A stretch of 64,000 bases of DNA from Streptomyces tsukubensis (GCF_009296025.1 NZ_CP045178.1:4960001-5024000), one strand, 5' to 3'. Shown: positions 17,132-27,966, numbered from the stretch's first letter. Notes: generated by a model not told the origin, from the letters alone. Numbers and translations: made by a program.

Positions 17132-18784
17132 TCAGAAGCCGCGCGTCCGCTTGGCCGCGCGGCGGCTCGCCCCCGCCGCTCCCGGCGTCCGCAGGAACAG
17201 CCGGGAGATCTCGGAACCGAGGTTCACGCCGATCGCGATGGCGAGCGCCGTCGCCACCGCCTGGGACAGCGAGAGAAGCCCGCGGTCGAGGTTGTTCTGC
17301 GCGATACCGAGCAGCCCGTAGTAGGTCGAGGAACCCGGCAGCAGCGGACCGATCGCCGCCGTGACGTACGGCAGGGCCGAGGCGAAGCGGTAGCGCGAGA
17401 AGAGCTGCCCGAAGAGGCCGACGAGCCCGGCGGCGACCGCCGTGGAGGCGACGGGCGAGATTTCCCCCGCGTAGTGCATCGCACCGAACACGACCCACGC
17501 CACCCCGCCGTTCAGCGTCACCGCCAGCACGGTGGAACGTTCCTGCTGAAGCAGGACGGCGAACGCCAGGGACAGCGCCATCGACGCGAGGATCTGCCAC
17601 ACGGGCCGGTTCACGAAGATGTTGTGGGCATCGGGGTCGAGCTTCGCGTGGAGCTGTACGCCCATGTAGAGCACCACCAGCACCCCGATGACGATGCCCA
17701 CGAAGAAGTACATGACTTCGAGCAGGCGGGCGGCGGCGGTGATGTAGTAGCCGGTCAGCCCGTCCTGGACGCCCGCCACCAGGGCCCGCCCCGGCAGCAG
17801 CGCGAAGAGCCCACCGGTGATCACCGCGGACGACGGCAGGGACGAGTTCGCGAGCGTCAGCGCCACACCGATCGCGGCCGGCGGTGTCGCCGCCACCATG
17901 AACTGGTAGAACTCCGGCAGCCCGCGCCCCGCCGCCAGCCACGCCAGCCGGTCGCCGAGCATCGCGCCGATCGCGGCGCAGACGAACACGGCAGGACCAC
18001 CGCCGACCAGCACGGAGGCGCCGCCCGCAAGCAGGCCGTTGGCCGCGGTCAGCGCCCAGCCGGGGTAGGGGTGCCGGTTGCGCCGTATCTCGGCGAGGCG
18101 CCGGTACGCCTCTTCGAGGGAGACCTCCATGTCGGGCGAGCTGATGTCGTCGACGAGCTGGAAGACGGCCGCGAGCCGCGTGTAGTCGGTGCCGCGCCTG
18201 CGTACCGTCCTTGAGGCCGACACCGGATCGTCCACCAGCGAAGGCTGGTAGGAGATGTTGAGCAGTGTGAAGGTCACCGTCGGCTCGCACCTGTCGAGAC
18301 CGTAGGAGCGGCATACGGCGAACATCGCCGCCTCCACGTCCTCCGCACCCTCACCACCGGCGAGCAGCAGCTCCCCGATACGCAGCGTCAGGTCGAGTAC
18401 GCGGGGGACGGCGGGCCCCGAGTCCTCGTCGTGTTTCTGTGACGGTTCGGGCGTCGGCCGCTCGGCCACCGGCATACGCAGCATCGTGCGCATCCGGTCC
18501 TGCCAGGGAGCTTCCTTGATGAGCCGGACGATCGGCACACCCTCGGGCGGGGTGAACGCCAAGGGCGTGTCCCGCTCGTTGTAGCTGTCCGGACGGGTGA
18601 AGGCGGAGCCCTCGGGTTCGGCCGGGCTCTGCGTCGCGTTGAACCCCTCGGGGATCGCGAACTCCGAGGTGACCTGCGGGTCGTCCTCGGTCTCCGGCGA
18701 CGCCGGGACGCCCTGGGGCTGGGTGAAGGCGCTGCGCGCCTCGTCGGACGGCGGTTTGCGGTCCTCAGACTCCGGATCCGTCAC
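17132..18784 (-). CDS. ThrE-type threonine/serine exporter family protein
   Basis: 550 aa. Residues about 1-125 are an acidic, Pro-rich, disordered extension with F-T/A-x-P repeats (SAFTQPQGVP, EFAIPEGFN, SAFTRPDSY, LAFTPPEGVP). About 125-250 is the soluble ThrE domain (LTLRIGELLLAGGEGAEDVE, then EPTVTFTLLNISY). About 250-530 carries about ten TM helices (ThrE/ThrE_2). Predicted proton-coupled export of threonine/serine or related small molecules. GTG 18784 is preceded by GAGGGCGGAA. Transcribed toward dedA; convergent ends lie 110 bp apart across CACCACCGCCCCTGCC repeats. Confidence 0.85.
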   Translation of the reverse strand: MTDPESEDRKPPSDEARSAFTQPQGVPASPETEDDPQVTSEFAIPEGFNATQSPAEPEGSAFTRPDSYNERDTPLAFTPPEGVPIVRLIKEAPWQDRMRTMLRMPVAERPTPEPSQKHDEDSGPAVPRVLDLTLRIGELLLAGGEGAEDVEAAMFAVCRSYGLDRCEPTVTFTLLNISYQPSLVDDPVSASRTVRRRGTDYTRLAAVFQLVDDISSPDMEVSLEEAYRRLAEIRRNRHPYPGWALTAANGLLAGGASVLVGGGPAVFVCAAIGAMLGDRLAWLAAGRGLPEFYQFMVAATPPAAIGVALTLANSSLPSSAVITGGLFALLPGRALVAGVQDGLTGYYITAAARLLEVMYFFVGIVIGVLVVLYMGVQLHAKLDPDAHNIFVNRPVWQILASMALSLAFAVLLQQERSTVLAVTLNGGVAWVVFGAMHYAGEISPVASTAVAAGLVGLFGQLFSRYRFASALPYVTAAIGPLLPGSSTYYGLLGIAQNNLDRGLLSLSQAVATALAIAIGVNLGSEISRLFLRTPGAAGASRRAAKRTRGF

Positions 18785-19088
18785 CGATTCCGCCCTCGCT
18801 CCTCGCTCTCGTCACCTGCCGGGCTCATCGTGCGCATCCGAACGCCTCTCCCGCACCTCGGCCGGCCACGGCCCGCCACGGTCGGCCCGCCACGGCCCGC
18901 ACGGTGCGGCCCACCACGGTCCGCACCGCTCGGCTCACCACAGTCTGCCCCGTCAAACACGGGAGGGCCGTGCGACCTCGGTCACCTGACCTGGTCACAC
19001 GGCCCACCGTAATGCTCACCTCCGGGCGGCTCCGCCGGACTCCGTACTCCGTACGAGACGGTGGGCGGCGACCGCCTGGGGAACGGGC
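18785..19088. other. Intergenic gap between thrE-like gene and ppa
   Basis: 304 bp. Positions 18860-18960 are degenerate CCGCCACGGTCGGCC-type repeats. No gene is supported. The promoter of the thrE-like gene should lie near 18785-18850. Confidence 0.6.
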
Positions 19089-19580
19089 TCAGTGGCCGCC
19101 GTTCTCCTTGGCGCGCTTGTACGACTTCTCGATCTCGGCCTCGGCCTCGGCGCGGCCGACCCAGTCGGCGCCCTCGACGGACTTGCCGGGCTCCAGGTCC
19201 TTGTAGACCTCGAAGAAGTGCTGGATCTCCAGGCGGTCGAACTCCGACACGTGGTGGATGTCGCGCAGGTGCTCGACGCGCGGGTCGGACGCGGGGACGC
19301 AGAGCAGCTTGTCGTCGCCGCCTGCCTCGTCCGTCATCCGGAACATGCCGATGGCGCGGCACTTGATGAGGCAGCCGGGGAAGGTCGGGTCGTCCAGGAT
19401 GACCAGCGCGTCCAGCGGGTCGCCGTCCTCGCCGAGGGTGTCCTCGACGAAGCCGTAGTCCGCGGGGTAGCTGGTCGAAGTGAAGAGTCGACGGTCGAGG
19501 CGGATACGACCGGTCTCGTGATCCACCTCGTACTTGTTCCGCGAACCCTTCGGGATCTCGATCGTGACGTCGAACTCCAC
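19089..19580 (-). CDS. ppa: Inorganic pyrophosphatase (family I)
   Basis: 163 aa, the length usual for actinobacterial family I PPases. Active-site residues are visible in [40 protein letters not shown] (the D-x-D-P-x-D metal site) and the YKDLEPGK segment near the end. It hydrolyses PPi to drive biosynthesis. GTG 19580 is chosen because GGAGGAG lies about 8 nt upstream; an ATG at 19595 has no ribosome site. The gene is divergent from the PBP4 gene. Confidence 0.96.
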   Translation of the reverse strand: MEFDVTIEIPKGSRNKYEVDHETGRIRLDRRLFTSTSYPADYGFVEDTLGEDGDPLDALVILDDPTFPGCLIKCRAIGMFRMTDEAGGDDKLLCVPASDPRVEHLRDIHHVSEFDRLEIQHFFEVYKDLEPGKSVEGADWVGRAEAEAEIEKSYKRAKENGGH

Positions 19581-19827
19581 CGGTGGCTCCTCCATGATTT
19601 TGCGCGAGTCTTTCGGCGCAGGCTTCGAGTGATGGCAGTTGTACCGCGACTGCCCGCGTGGCTCCCCGGAGGGATCCCCGCGGAACGGACCTGAGAGGCC
19701 GCCGCCACGGGGTGCGGTCCCCGGCCGAACGGGGTGTTTCACCGACCGGGGTGCCATGCTCGCGGCAAGGCGCAGTGGTTAAGTGTCCCTCACGCCGGTG
19801 TGTGATCGCGAAAGGGGCTGGTCCGCG

Positions 19828-21468
19828 GTGCCCGAGCTCAAGCTTCCGCAGCTCAAAGAGGTCCGAGCCCTGGGGGCGCGGATGATGACGAGAGGGCTCG
19901 CCACCCCCCTCACCACCACCCGTCTGACGGTCGGCGCCGGGGTCCTCGGGCTGGTGGTCGCGGCCGGAGCGGTGGGCCTCGCGGGCCCCTGGGACTCCTC
20001 GGGCCAACGCAGGGCCGAGGGCCGCTGGGCCGCACGGCAGACCGCCGCACAGGGCCGGAGCGACGGCGGTACGGGCGGTGCGCGGGGCCCCGGCACGGAC
20101 TCCGGACGGCTGCCCGGCCCCGCGCCCAGCGCCCCCGGCGTGCTCACCGCGCTCGGCGCCTCCACCGCCTCCGTACCGCTGCCCGCGGGGCCCGCCCTGT
20201 CCGACGTACTCGATCCGCTGCTGGACAGCCCCGGCCTCGGACCGCGCCGCTCCGCCGCCGTCATGGACGTCGCCACCGGCAAGCGGGTCTACGAGAGCGA
20301 CCCCGGCAAGGTCCTCACCCCGGCCTCCACCACCAAACTCGCCACCGCCGTGTCGGCGCTCGCCTCCCTCGGCGCGGACCACCGCGTCGACACGGAGGTG
20401 CGGACCGGCGCGGACAAGGGCCAGCTCGTGCTGGTGGGAGGCGGCGACCCGACACTCACCGCCCACAAGGACGCCGACGGCTTCGCGAGCCTGCGCACCC
20501 TGGCGGACGCCACCGCCGACGCCGTGAAGGCGGGGAAGGCGGGGAAGGCTGGGAAGACGGCGAAGGACGACGACAAGGGCGCGGGCCACGGTAAGGCCGA
20601 CCACGACCACAAGGCCGACCACGGCGGCAAGGAGAAGAGCGGTCGCCCCGAAGTCTCCGTCGCCTACGACACCTCCCTCTACTCAGGCCCCCTCCTCCAC
20701 CCGATCGGCCCCAACGAGAACATCGCGCCCGTCACCCCTCTGATGGCCGACGAGGGACGGCTCGACGACTCCGACAGCGGTCCCGCCGCGCGCTCCGCGG
20801 ACCCGGCGGGTGACACGGCACGGCGGTTCGCCGCGCTGCTGCGCGAGCGGGGCGTCGACGTCAAGGGCGAACCGGTGCCGGGCGAGGCCGACAGCGAGGC
20901 GAAGCGGCTGGCCCGGGTCAGGTCGGCGCCCTTGTCCGCGCTGGTCGAGCGGATGCTGACGCACAGCGACAACGACATCGCCGAGGCCCTGGCCAGGCAG
21001 ACCGCGCTCGCCCACAAGGAACCGGCCAGCTTCGACGGGGCAGGCAAGGCGATCAAGGCCGAGCTGCGGAAGATCAAGCTGCCGGTGGGCGGGGTCACCT
21101 TCGCCGACGGCAGCGGCCTAGACCGCACCGACAAGATCTCCCCGCGCCTGCTCACCGCCCTGCTCGGCCGTGCCTCGGACCCCGCACGCCCCGAACTGCG
21201 TCCGGTCGTCACAGGGCTGCCGGTCGCGGGGTTCACCGGCACGCTCAGCAGCCGCTACAAGGACGCGGCCGACGCGGCGGGTGTCGGCCTCGTACGCGCC
21301 AAGACGGGCACCCTGACCGGTGTGAACACCCTGGCGGGCACGGTTGTCGACGCCGACGGGCGGCTGCTGGTCTTCGCCTTCATGACCGAGGGCGCCACCG
21401 ATCCCCAGGCGGCCCAGTCCACCCTCGACCGGATGGCCTCCACGGTCGCGAACTGCGGCTGCCGCTGA
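19828..21468 (+). CDS. dacB: D-alanyl-D-alanine carboxypeptidase/endopeptidase (PBP4 type)
   Basis: 546 aa. An N-terminal membrane anchor (LTVGAGVLGLVVAAGAVGLAG, about residues 32-52) is followed by an Ala/Gly-rich linker and the peptidase S13 domain. All three penicillin-binding motifs are present: Ser167-x-x-Lys170 in TPASTTKL, Ser380-Asp-Asn in HSDND, and Lys492-Thr-Gly in AKTGTLTG. It trims peptidoglycan cross-links outside the membrane. Odd feature: at about residues 234-275 there is a Lys/Asp/His-rich insert (KADHDHKADHGGKEKS). Start GTG 19828 is behind AAAGGGG. Confidence 0.92.
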   Translation: MPELKLPQLKEVRALGARMMTRGLATPLTTTRLTVGAGVLGLVVAAGAVGLAGPWDSSGQRRAEGRWAARQTAAQGRSDGGTGGARGPGTDSGRLPGPAPSAPGVLTALGASTASVPLPAGPALSDVLDPLLDSPGLGPRRSAAVMDVATGKRVYESDPGKVLTPASTTKLATAVSALASLGADHRVDTEVRTGADKGQLVLVGGGDPTLTAHKDADGFASLRTLADATADAVKAGKAGKAGKTAKDDDKGAGHGKADHDHKADHGGKEKSGRPEVSVAYDTSLYSGPLLHPIGPNENIAPVTPLMADEGRLDDSDSGPAARSADPAGDTARRFAALLRERGVDVKGEPVPGEADSEAKRLARVRSAPLSALVERMLTHSDNDIAEALARQTALAHKEPASFDGAGKAIKAELRKIKLPVGGVTFADGSGLDRTDKISPRLLTALLGRASDPARPELRPVVTGLPVAGFTGTLSSRYKDAADAAGVGLVRAKTGTLTGVNTLAGTVVDADGRLLVFAFMTEGATDPQAAQSTLDRMASTVANCGCR

Positions 21469-21679
21469 CGGGGACGGGACCCGCCGCGACCCGCCCTGTC
21501 GGCCCGTCGCCCGGCCCTCCGGCCCCTCTCCCGGCCCCCGGCCCCTCTCCCGGCCCCCGGCCCGCCGCCCCGGTCCAGGGCGGCGGAGGCTGTCCCTCCG
21601 GTCCTGTGGGCGCCCGCCGGGGCAACAGCCGGGCGTCAAGAGCGCTCCGCGAACGCGGGCGAGCACGTACGGTTGACGC

Positions 21680-22807
21680 ATGACGAGCATCGGTGGTGCC
21701 CAGATGGTCGACTGGAATCTCGCGGTGGCGACCGCGACCCGACTGGCACGGCCAGGGCCCGAAGTGAGCCGCGACGAGGCCCGCGCCATCGTCGCCGAAC
21801 TGCGCAGGCACGCCAAGTCGGCCGAGGAACACGTACGTTCCTTCACCGGCATGGCGACGGACGAGGTCACGGACACCCCCGTCCTCGTCGTGGACAGGCC
21901 GGGCTGGACGCGGGCCAACGTCGCCGGCTTCCGCGAACTCCTCAAACCCCTCCTCGACAAGATGCGGGACCGCAGGGGCTCCGGGCCCGGCGGAGCGGTA
22001 CTCGGCGCGGTCGGCGGCAAGGTCACCGGCGTCGAGCTGGGGATGCTGCTTTCGTTCATGTCGTCCCGCGTCCTCGGCCAGTACGAGACGTTCGCGCCCG
22101 CCACCCGCGCGCTGCCCGCGGCGAGCGGCGGCGGCAGGCTGCTGCTCGTGGCGCCCAACATCGTGCAGGTCGAGCGGGAGCTGGAGGTCGACCCGCACGA
22201 CTTCAGGCTCTGGGTCTGCCTGCACGAGGAGACGCACCGTACCCAGTTCACCGGGGTGCCCTGGCTGCGCGACCACCTGGAGAGCGAGATCCAGGAGTTC
22301 CTCGCCCAGACCGAGGTCGACCCCATGACCTTCCTCGAACGGCTGCGGGAGGCCGCCCAGTCGCTGGCCACCGGACGCGGTGAGGACAGCGGTGAGGACG
22401 CGGGCGAGGGAAGGTCCATCGTCGAACTGGTCCAGACCCCCGCCCAGCGCGAGATCCTGGGCCGGCTGACGGCCGTGATGTCGCTGCTCGAAGGCCACGC
22501 CGACTTCGTGATGGACGGGGTGGGCCCCGCCGTCGTCCCCTCGGTCGCCGAGATCCGGGAGAAGTTCCAGCAGCGCAGGGCGCACGGGGCCAGCCGGCTC
22601 GACCTCGCGCTGCGCAAACTGCTCGGCCTCGACGCGAAGCTGCGGCAGTACCGTGACGGCGAGCGTTTCGTGCGCGCCGTCGTGGAGGAGGTCGGCATGG
22701 AGGGCTTCAACCGCGTCTGGACCTCGCCGAACACGCTGCCCACCAAGGCCGAGATCGGTAAACCGATGGAGTGGGTCGCTCGGGTGCACCGCAAGACGGA
22801 GTCGTGA
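21680..22807 (+). CDS. Zinc-dependent metalloprotease-like protein (DUF2342, coenzyme F420-associated)
   Basis: 375 aa. It contains a zincin motif, HEETH, at residues 182-186 in a helix (FRLWVCLHEETHRTQFTGVP). A downstream acidic helix, LEGHADFVMDGVGPAVVPS, probably supplies the third zinc ligand. This matches the actinobacterial DUF2342 / F420-biosynthesis-associated family, whose substrate is unknown. ATG 21680 lacks a ribosome site. TACGGT ends 6 nt upstream, consistent with a leaderless transcript. It lies between dacB and tilS, a conserved location. Confidence 0.88.
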   Translation: MTSIGGAQMVDWNLAVATATRLARPGPEVSRDEARAIVAELRRHAKSAEEHVRSFTGMATDEVTDTPVLVVDRPGWTRANVAGFRELLKPLLDKMRDRRGSGPGGAVLGAVGGKVTGVELGMLLSFMSSRVLGQYETFAPATRALPAASGGGRLLLVAPNIVQVERELEVDPHDFRLWVCLHEETHRTQFTGVPWLRDHLESEIQEFLAQTEVDPMTFLERLREAAQSLATGRGEDSGEDAGEGRSIVELVQTPAQREILGRLTAVMSLLEGHADFVMDGVGPAVVPSVAEIREKFQQRRAHGASRLDLALRKLLGLDAKLRQYRDGERFVRAVVEEVGMEGFNRVWTSPNTLPTKAEIGKPMEWVARVHRKTES

Positions 22808-23017
22808 AGAACCTGCGGCCGAGGGCAGAAGTGCGACCCGGTAATCACCCGTCCGAGGGACCGTGAGCGACGGGTGGGCGTGCGATGCTCGGGGAATGGC
22901 TCGTTTCTGTCACCATCTACACACTCTGCGTGACAGATTGTGTGACGGATTCCGGGTCCTCCCCGATCTCCACTCCACCCCTCGGCATTTCCCGGCACCT
23001 CCTGAAGGGAACCGGAC

Positions 23018-24148
23018 ATGGGTCCCCACCCCGCGGTCGCGGCGATACGTTTGGCGGTCCGCCGCGTACTCCACGACGTCCTCACCCAGTACCAGCACGG
23101 CGAACACCCCGCGCGCCGCGCCGCCCCTCCGCACGGCGGGCCACCCGCCCAGCACCCGGAGCGGCTGGCGACGCCCCCCGAGTGGGCCGCCGGGATCCTC
23201 CGCGCGAGCCGCCCCTTCCGGCCCCCGCTGCCGGACGCACCGCTCGTCCTCGTCGCCTGTTCAGGTGGCGCCGACTCCATGGCGCTCGCCTCCGCCCTCG
23301 CCTTCGAAGCCCCCCGGCTCGGTATCAGGGCCGGCGGTATCACCGTCGACCACGGCCTCCAGATCGGATCCGACATCCGTGCCGCGGAAGTCGCAGCCCG
23401 GCTGACAGCCCTGTGCCTCGACCCGGTGGACTCCGTGGCCGTGGACGTGGGCAGGGACGGCGGGCCCGAGGCAGCGGCCCGCGACGCCCGCTACGCGGCC
23501 CTGGACGCCGCGGCGGACCGGCACTCGGCCGCCGCCGTCCTCCTCGGCCACACCCGCGACGACCAAGCTGAGACGGTTCTCCTCGGCCTCGCCCGCGGCT
23601 CGGGCACCCGCTCCCTGTCCGGCATGGCCGACGTCTCAGGCACCGAAGGTCGCTACCGCCGCCCGTTCCTGCGCGTCGACCGGCAGACGGCCCGCAGGGC
23701 CTGCATGGTCCAGTCGCTGCCCGTCTGGGACGACCCGCACAACACCGACCCCGCCTACACCCGTTCCCGGCTGCGCCACGAGGGGCTGCCCGCCCTGGAG
23801 AAGGCGCTCGGCAAGGGTGTCGTCGAAGCGCTCGCCCGCACCGCACAGCTCTCCAGGGACGACGCCGACGCCCTGGACGCCTGGGCGGCCCGCGCCGAAC
23901 CCTCCGTACGGGACGACTCGGGCCACCTCGACTGCGCGGGGCTCTACGCACTGCCCCCCGCCGTACGCCGCAGGATCCTGCGCTCGGCGCTGCTCGACGC
24001 GGGTGCTCCCGCGGGTGCGCTGTTCGCCCGTCACATAGAGGAAGTCGACCGCCTCATCACCGGCTGGCGGGGCCAGCGGGCCATCAACCTGCCGGGCAAA
24101 GTCGAGGCCAGGCGGCAGGGTGGCAGACTTGTCATCCGGCAAGGCTGA
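23018..24148 (+). CDS. tilS: tRNA(Ile)-lysidine synthetase
   Basis: 376 aa. The PP-loop ATPase motif SGGADS is at residues 82-87. The N-type ATPase domain includes [17 protein letters not shown] and the [22 protein letters not shown] signature. A C-terminal helical tRNA-binding region follows. It attaches lysine to C34 of the minor tRNA-Ile(CAU), which is essential for AUA decoding. ATG 23018 has AAGGGAA upstream. hpt follows 57 bp later, as in most bacteria. Confidence 0.95.
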   Translation: MGPHPAVAAIRLAVRRVLHDVLTQYQHGEHPARRAAPPHGGPPAQHPERLATPPEWAAGILRASRPFRPPLPDAPLVLVACSGGADSMALASALAFEAPRLGIRAGGITVDHGLQIGSDIRAAEVAARLTALCLDPVDSVAVDVGRDGGPEAAARDARYAALDAAADRHSAAAVLLGHTRDDQAETVLLGLARGSGTRSLSGMADVSGTEGRYRRPFLRVDRQTARRACMVQSLPVWDDPHNTDPAYTRSRLRHEGLPALEKALGKGVVEALARTAQLSRDDADALDAWAARAEPSVRDDSGHLDCAGLYALPPAVRRRILRSALLDAGAPAGALFARHIEEVDRLITGWRGQRAINLPGKVEARRQGGRLVIRQG

Positions 24149-24205
24149 CGGCGCGGGCCAGCGAAGGCAGGCGCGGCCGGGCCCCCGGCTCGGACGACGA
24201 AAGTG

Positions 24206-24769
24206 ATGCGGGTGGACGCGAAAGACATGGGTACCGACCTGGAGTCGGTGCTCCTCACCAAGGAAGAGATCGACGCCAAGCTGGCCGAACTGGCAGCGAA
24301 GATCGACGCGGAATACGCGGGCAAGGACCTCCTCCTCGTCGGTGTCCTCAAGGGCGCGGTGATGGTGATGGCGGATCTGGCGCGAGCGCTGTCCACCCCC
24401 GTCACGATGGACTGGATGGCCGTGTCGTCGTACGGCGCGGGCACCCAGTCCTCGGGTGTCGTCAGGATCCTCAAGGACCTCGACACCGACATCAAGGGCA
24501 AGCACGTCCTGATCGTCGAGGACATCATCGACTCGGGACTGACGCTCTCCTGGCTGCTGACCAACCTCGGCTCCCGCGAGCCGGCCTCCCTGGAGGTCTG
24601 CACGCTGCTGCGGAAGCCGGACGCCGCGAAGGTCGCGATCGACGTGAAGTGGACCGGCTTCGACATCCCGAACGAATTCGTGGTCGGCTACGGCCTGGAC
24701 TACTCGGAGAAGTACCGGAACCTGCCGTTCGTCGGCACTCTGGCCCCGCACGTGTACGGCGGCGCCTGA
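24206..24769 (+). CDS. hpt: Hypoxanthine-guanine phosphoribosyltransferase
   Basis: 187 aa. The PRPP-binding motif is [14 protein letters not shown]. The family elements [21 protein letters not shown] and the C-terminal [18 protein letters not shown] are intact. It salvages hypoxanthine/guanine with PRPP. A GTG at 24203 precedes the ATG at 24206; the ATG is adopted. It lies downstream of tilS and upstream of ftsH, the conserved tilS-hpt-ftsH order. Confidence 0.95.
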   Translation: MRVDAKDMGTDLESVLLTKEEIDAKLAELAAKIDAEYAGKDLLLVGVLKGAVMVMADLARALSTPVTMDWMAVSSYGAGTQSSGVVRILKDLDTDIKGKHVLIVEDIIDSGLTLSWLLTNLGSREPASLEVCTLLRKPDAAKVAIDVKWTGFDIPNEFVVGYGLDYSEKYRNLPFVGTLAPHVYGGA

Positions 24770-24937
24770 TCGCCGCACAGGCGTGTACGTCTCCGGAGGC
24801 TCCGGAGGCCCTGTTCGGGAACCCTCGCACACCTCCCTGCGTTGGAGCATGCGAAGACGGGTTTGCCAGCGGTCCCCTGCGACTTCGGGTGACAATGCTG
24901 GGGTACCGTCCGAAGAACAGTCTTTATCAAACTCACT

Positions 24938-27022
24938 ATGGCAGGAGGGACGGGGCGCCACCGCTCCGTGTGGATGGACGTGAAGCGATACTTCCGTGGG
25001 CCGGTCATGTGGATCGTGCTGGCCGTCCTCGCCGTGGTCGTGTTGATGCAGGTCGTCGGTTCGTCCGGCGGCTACAAGACAGTGGACACCGGCCAGGTCG
25101 TACAGGCGATCAACGAGAATCATGCAAAGTCGGCCAAGCTCACCACCGGTGACGAACAGACCATCAAGGTCGAGCTGAAGGACGGCCAGAAGGTCAAGGG
25201 CAGCAGCAAGATCCAGGCCAGCTACATCGGCGACCAGGGTGCGCAGCTTGCCAAGACCCTTCAGGACAAGTTCGACAACAAGCAGATCAACGACGGCTAC
25301 ACCGTCCAGCCGTCCAAGCAGAACCCCTTCGTCGGGATTCTCCTCTCACTCCTGCCGATCATCCTGATCGTCGTCCTCTTCCTGTTCCTGATGAATCAGA
25401 TGCAGGGCGGCGGCTCCCGAGTGATGAACTTCGGGAAGTCGAAGGCGAAGCTGCTCACCAAGGACACCCCGAAGACCACGTTCTCGGACGTGGCGGGTTC
25501 CGACGAGGCGGTCGAGGAGCTCCACGAGATCAAGGAGTTCCTCCAGGAGCCGGCGAAGTTCCAGGCAGTCGGCGCCAAGATCCCCAAGGGCGTGCTCCTC
25601 TACGGTCCGCCGGGAACGGGCAAGACGCTGCTGGCGCGCGCCGTCGCGGGCGAGGCCGGTGTGCCGTTCTACTCGATCTCGGGCTCCGACTTCGTCGAGA
25701 TGTTCGTGGGTGTCGGTGCGTCCCGCGTACGCGACCTCTTCGAGCAGGCCAAGGCGAACGCCCCGGCGATCGTCTTCGTCGACGAGATCGACGCTGTCGG
25801 CCGGCACCGCGGTGCCGGTATGGGCGGCGGTCACGACGAGCGGGAGCAGACGCTGAACCAGCTCCTCGTGGAGATGGACGGATTCGACGTGAAGGGCGGC
25901 GTGATCCTCATCGCCGCCACCAACCGTCCCGACATCCTCGACCCGGCGCTGCTGCGGCCCGGCCGTTTCGACCGGCAGATCGCGGTCGACCGCCCGGACA
26001 TGCAGGGCCGTCTGGAGATCCTGAAGGTTCACCAGAAGGGCAAGCCGGTCACTCCGGACGTCGACCTGGCGGCTGTCGCCCGGCGTACGCCCGGCTTCAC
26101 CGGCGCCGACCTGGCCAACGTGCTGAACGAGGCGGCGCTGCTCACCGCGCGCAGCGACAAGAAGCTCGTCGACAACAGCATGCTGGACGAGGCGATCGAC
26201 CGTGTCGTGGCCGGACCGCAGAAGCGGACCCGGATCATGTCGGACAAGGAAAAGAAGATCACCGCGTACCACGAGGGCGGACACGCCCTGGTCGCGGCGG
26301 CCTCACCCAACTCCGACCCGGTGCACAAGATCACCATCCTCTCCAGGGGCCGTGCCCTCGGTTACACGATGGTGCTGCCGGAGGAGGACAAGTACTCGAC
26401 CACGCGTAACGAGATGCTCGACCAGCTCGCTTACATGCTGGGCGGGCGCGCGGCCGAGGAACTGGTCTTCCACGACCCGACGACGGGCGCCGCCAACGAC
26501 ATCGAGAAGGCGACCTCCACCGCACGGTCCATGGTCACGCAGTACGGCATGACCGAGCGGCTCGGCGCCATCAAGTTCGGCGCGGACAACAGCGAGCCGT
26601 TCGTGGGACGTGAGATGGGTCACCAGCGCGACTACTCGGAAGAGGTCGCCGCGCTGGTCGACGAAGAGGTCAAGAAGCTCATCGAGACCGCGCACAACGA
26701 GGCGTGGGAGATCCTGGTCGAGAACCGCGACGTCCTCGACAACCTGGTTCTTGAGCTTCTGGAGAAGGAGACGCTGGGCAAGGAGCAGATCGCCGAGGTC
26801 TTCGCTCCGATCGTCAAGCGTCCCGCCCGCCCCGCGTGGACGGGCTCCACCCGGCGCACCCCGTCGACCCGCCCGCCGGTGCTCTCCCCCAGGGAGCTGC
26901 ACCTGACGAACGGGGCCAACGGCACCGCACCCGCGGTGACCAGTGGTGTCTCGACGGAGAAGGCGCCCACGGGTACCGAGTCGGAGCCGTCGCCGGCTCC
27001 GGAGGACCGTCCCGAGAGTTGA
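24938..27022 (+). CDS. ftsH: ATP-dependent zinc metalloprotease FtsH
   Basis: 694 aa. Two N-terminal TM segments ([19 protein letters not shown], about residues 23-41, and [19 protein letters not shown], about 130-148) flank an extracytoplasmic domain. Walker A GPPGTGKT starts at residue 223, Walker B is [15 protein letters not shown], and the second region of homology ends in [10 protein letters not shown]. The protease site HEGGH is at 445-449. A Pro/Thr-rich tail follows residue 625. ATG 24938 is used; ATG 24974 ([11 protein letters not shown]) is an alternative start giving 682 aa. It degrades membrane and short-lived cytosolic proteins. Confidence 0.96.
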   Translation: MAGGTGRHRSVWMDVKRYFRGPVMWIVLAVLAVVVLMQVVGSSGGYKTVDTGQVVQAINENHAKSAKLTTGDEQTIKVELKDGQKVKGSSKIQASYIGDQGAQLAKTLQDKFDNKQINDGYTVQPSKQNPFVGILLSLLPIILIVVLFLFLMNQMQGGGSRVMNFGKSKAKLLTKDTPKTTFSDVAGSDEAVEELHEIKEFLQEPAKFQAVGAKIPKGVLLYGPPGTGKTLLARAVAGEAGVPFYSISGSDFVEMFVGVGASRVRDLFEQAKANAPAIVFVDEIDAVGRHRGAGMGGGHDEREQTLNQLLVEMDGFDVKGGVILIAATNRPDILDPALLRPGRFDRQIAVDRPDMQGRLEILKVHQKGKPVTPDVDLAAVARRTPGFTGADLANVLNEAALLTARSDKKLVDNSMLDEAIDRVVAGPQKRTRIMSDKEKKITAYHEGGHALVAAASPNSDPVHKITILSRGRALGYTMVLPEEDKYSTTRNEMLDQLAYMLGGRAAEELVFHDPTTGAANDIEKATSTARSMVTQYGMTERLGAIKFGADNSEPFVGREMGHQRDYSEEVAALVDEEVKKLIETAHNEAWEILVENRDVLDNLVLELLEKETLGKEQIAEVFAPIVKRPARPAWTGSTRRTPSTRPPVLSPRELHLTNGANGTAPAVTSGVSTEKAPTGTESEPSPAPEDRPES

Positions 27023-27083
27023 GTGCGTGAGGGGCGGACATCCGGGGTGTGAGCCCCGTCCGCCCCGCACGGCCCGGAATGCA

Positions 27084-27121
27084 CGCCGCGCCCCCCAGGT
27101 TCTAGCCTGGGGGGCGCGGCG
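27084..27121 (+). terminator. Terminator after ftsH
   Basis: A perfect 16-bp GC-rich stem (27084-27099 with 27106-27121) with the 6-nt loop TTCTAG lies 60 bp after the ftsH stop and is followed by GCTTTCG. Confidence 0.85.
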
Positions 27122-27190
27122 CTTTCGTATGCCCCGTTCGGGGGCGGTACGCGATGAGTACAAGGCGCGCAGTACAGGAACGAGGCACAC

Positions 27191-27796
27191 ATGACCGACG
27201 CGGTGACCCTGGACGGAGAGGGCTCGATCGGGGAGTTCGACGAGAAGCGCGCGGCGGACGCGGTGCGTGAACTCCTGCTCGCCGTCGGTGAGGACCCCGA
27301 CCGCGAGGGGCTGCGGGAGACGCCCGCCCGTGTGGCGCGCGCCTACAAGGAGATATTCGCCGGCCTGTGGCAGAAGCCGGAAGACGTACTGACGACCACC
27401 TTCGACCTCGGCCACGACGAGATGGTCCTGGTCAAGGACATCGAGGTGCAGAGCTCCTGCGAGCACCACCTGGTGCCGTTCGTGGGGGTGGCGCACGTCG
27501 GCTACATCCCGTCAGCCGACGGGAAGATCACCGGCCTGTCCAAGCTCGCGCGACTCGTGGACGTCTACGCCAGGCGCCCGCAGGTGCAGGAGCGGCTGAC
27601 GACCCAGATCGCCGAGTCCCTGATGGAGATCCTTGAGCCGCGCGGGGTGATCGTGGTCGTGGAGTGCGAGCACATGTGCATGAGCATGCGTGGGGTCCGC
27701 AAGCCCGGTGCCAAGACGATCACTTCGGCCGTACGCGGCCAGCTCCGCGACCCGGCCACGCGCAATGAGGCGATGTCCCTCATCATGGCGCGGTAG
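27191..27796 (+). CDS. folE: GTP cyclohydrolase I
   Basis: 201 aa. The zinc ligands Cys90 and His93 (CEHHLVPF) and Cys159 ([13 protein letters not shown]) are present, as are the active-site segments [20 protein letters not shown] and [12 protein letters not shown]. It converts GTP to 7,8-dihydroneopterin triphosphate, the first folate step. It is convergent with the folP-folB-folK operon at 31373-28646, so the pathway genes are clustered but split between strands. The stop codon lies within the first copy of a 10-bp tandem repeat. Confidence 0.97.
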   Translation: MTDAVTLDGEGSIGEFDEKRAADAVRELLLAVGEDPDREGLRETPARVARAYKEIFAGLWQKPEDVLTTTFDLGHDEMVLVKDIEVQSSCEHHLVPFVGVAHVGYIPSADGKITGLSKLARLVDVYARRPQVQERLTTQIAESLMEILEPRGVIVVVECEHMCMSMRGVRKPGAKTITSAVRGQLRDPATRNEAMSLIMAR

Positions 27797-27841
27797 GCGC
27801 TGGTAGGCGCTGGTAGGCGCTGGTAGGCGCCGGTGGGCGCG
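27792..27841. repeat. 10-bp tandem repeat at folE stop codon
   Basis: Five copies of GGTAGGCGCT (the last two diverged). The folE stop TAG at 27794-27796 is part of copy 1, so each further copy lies in the 3' untranslated region. Confidence 0.85.
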
Positions 27842-27966
27842 GTGGCTCCGGGGTGGGCGGTCGGCCGCACCGGGCCGCGCGTGCGGTCCTGAGGCGCGAT
27901 GGCGTCCAGGCTGCGTGCGGGGCCCCCGCACGGACGGCCAGGGCCCGGTGGCGGTGGCCCCGCCCG

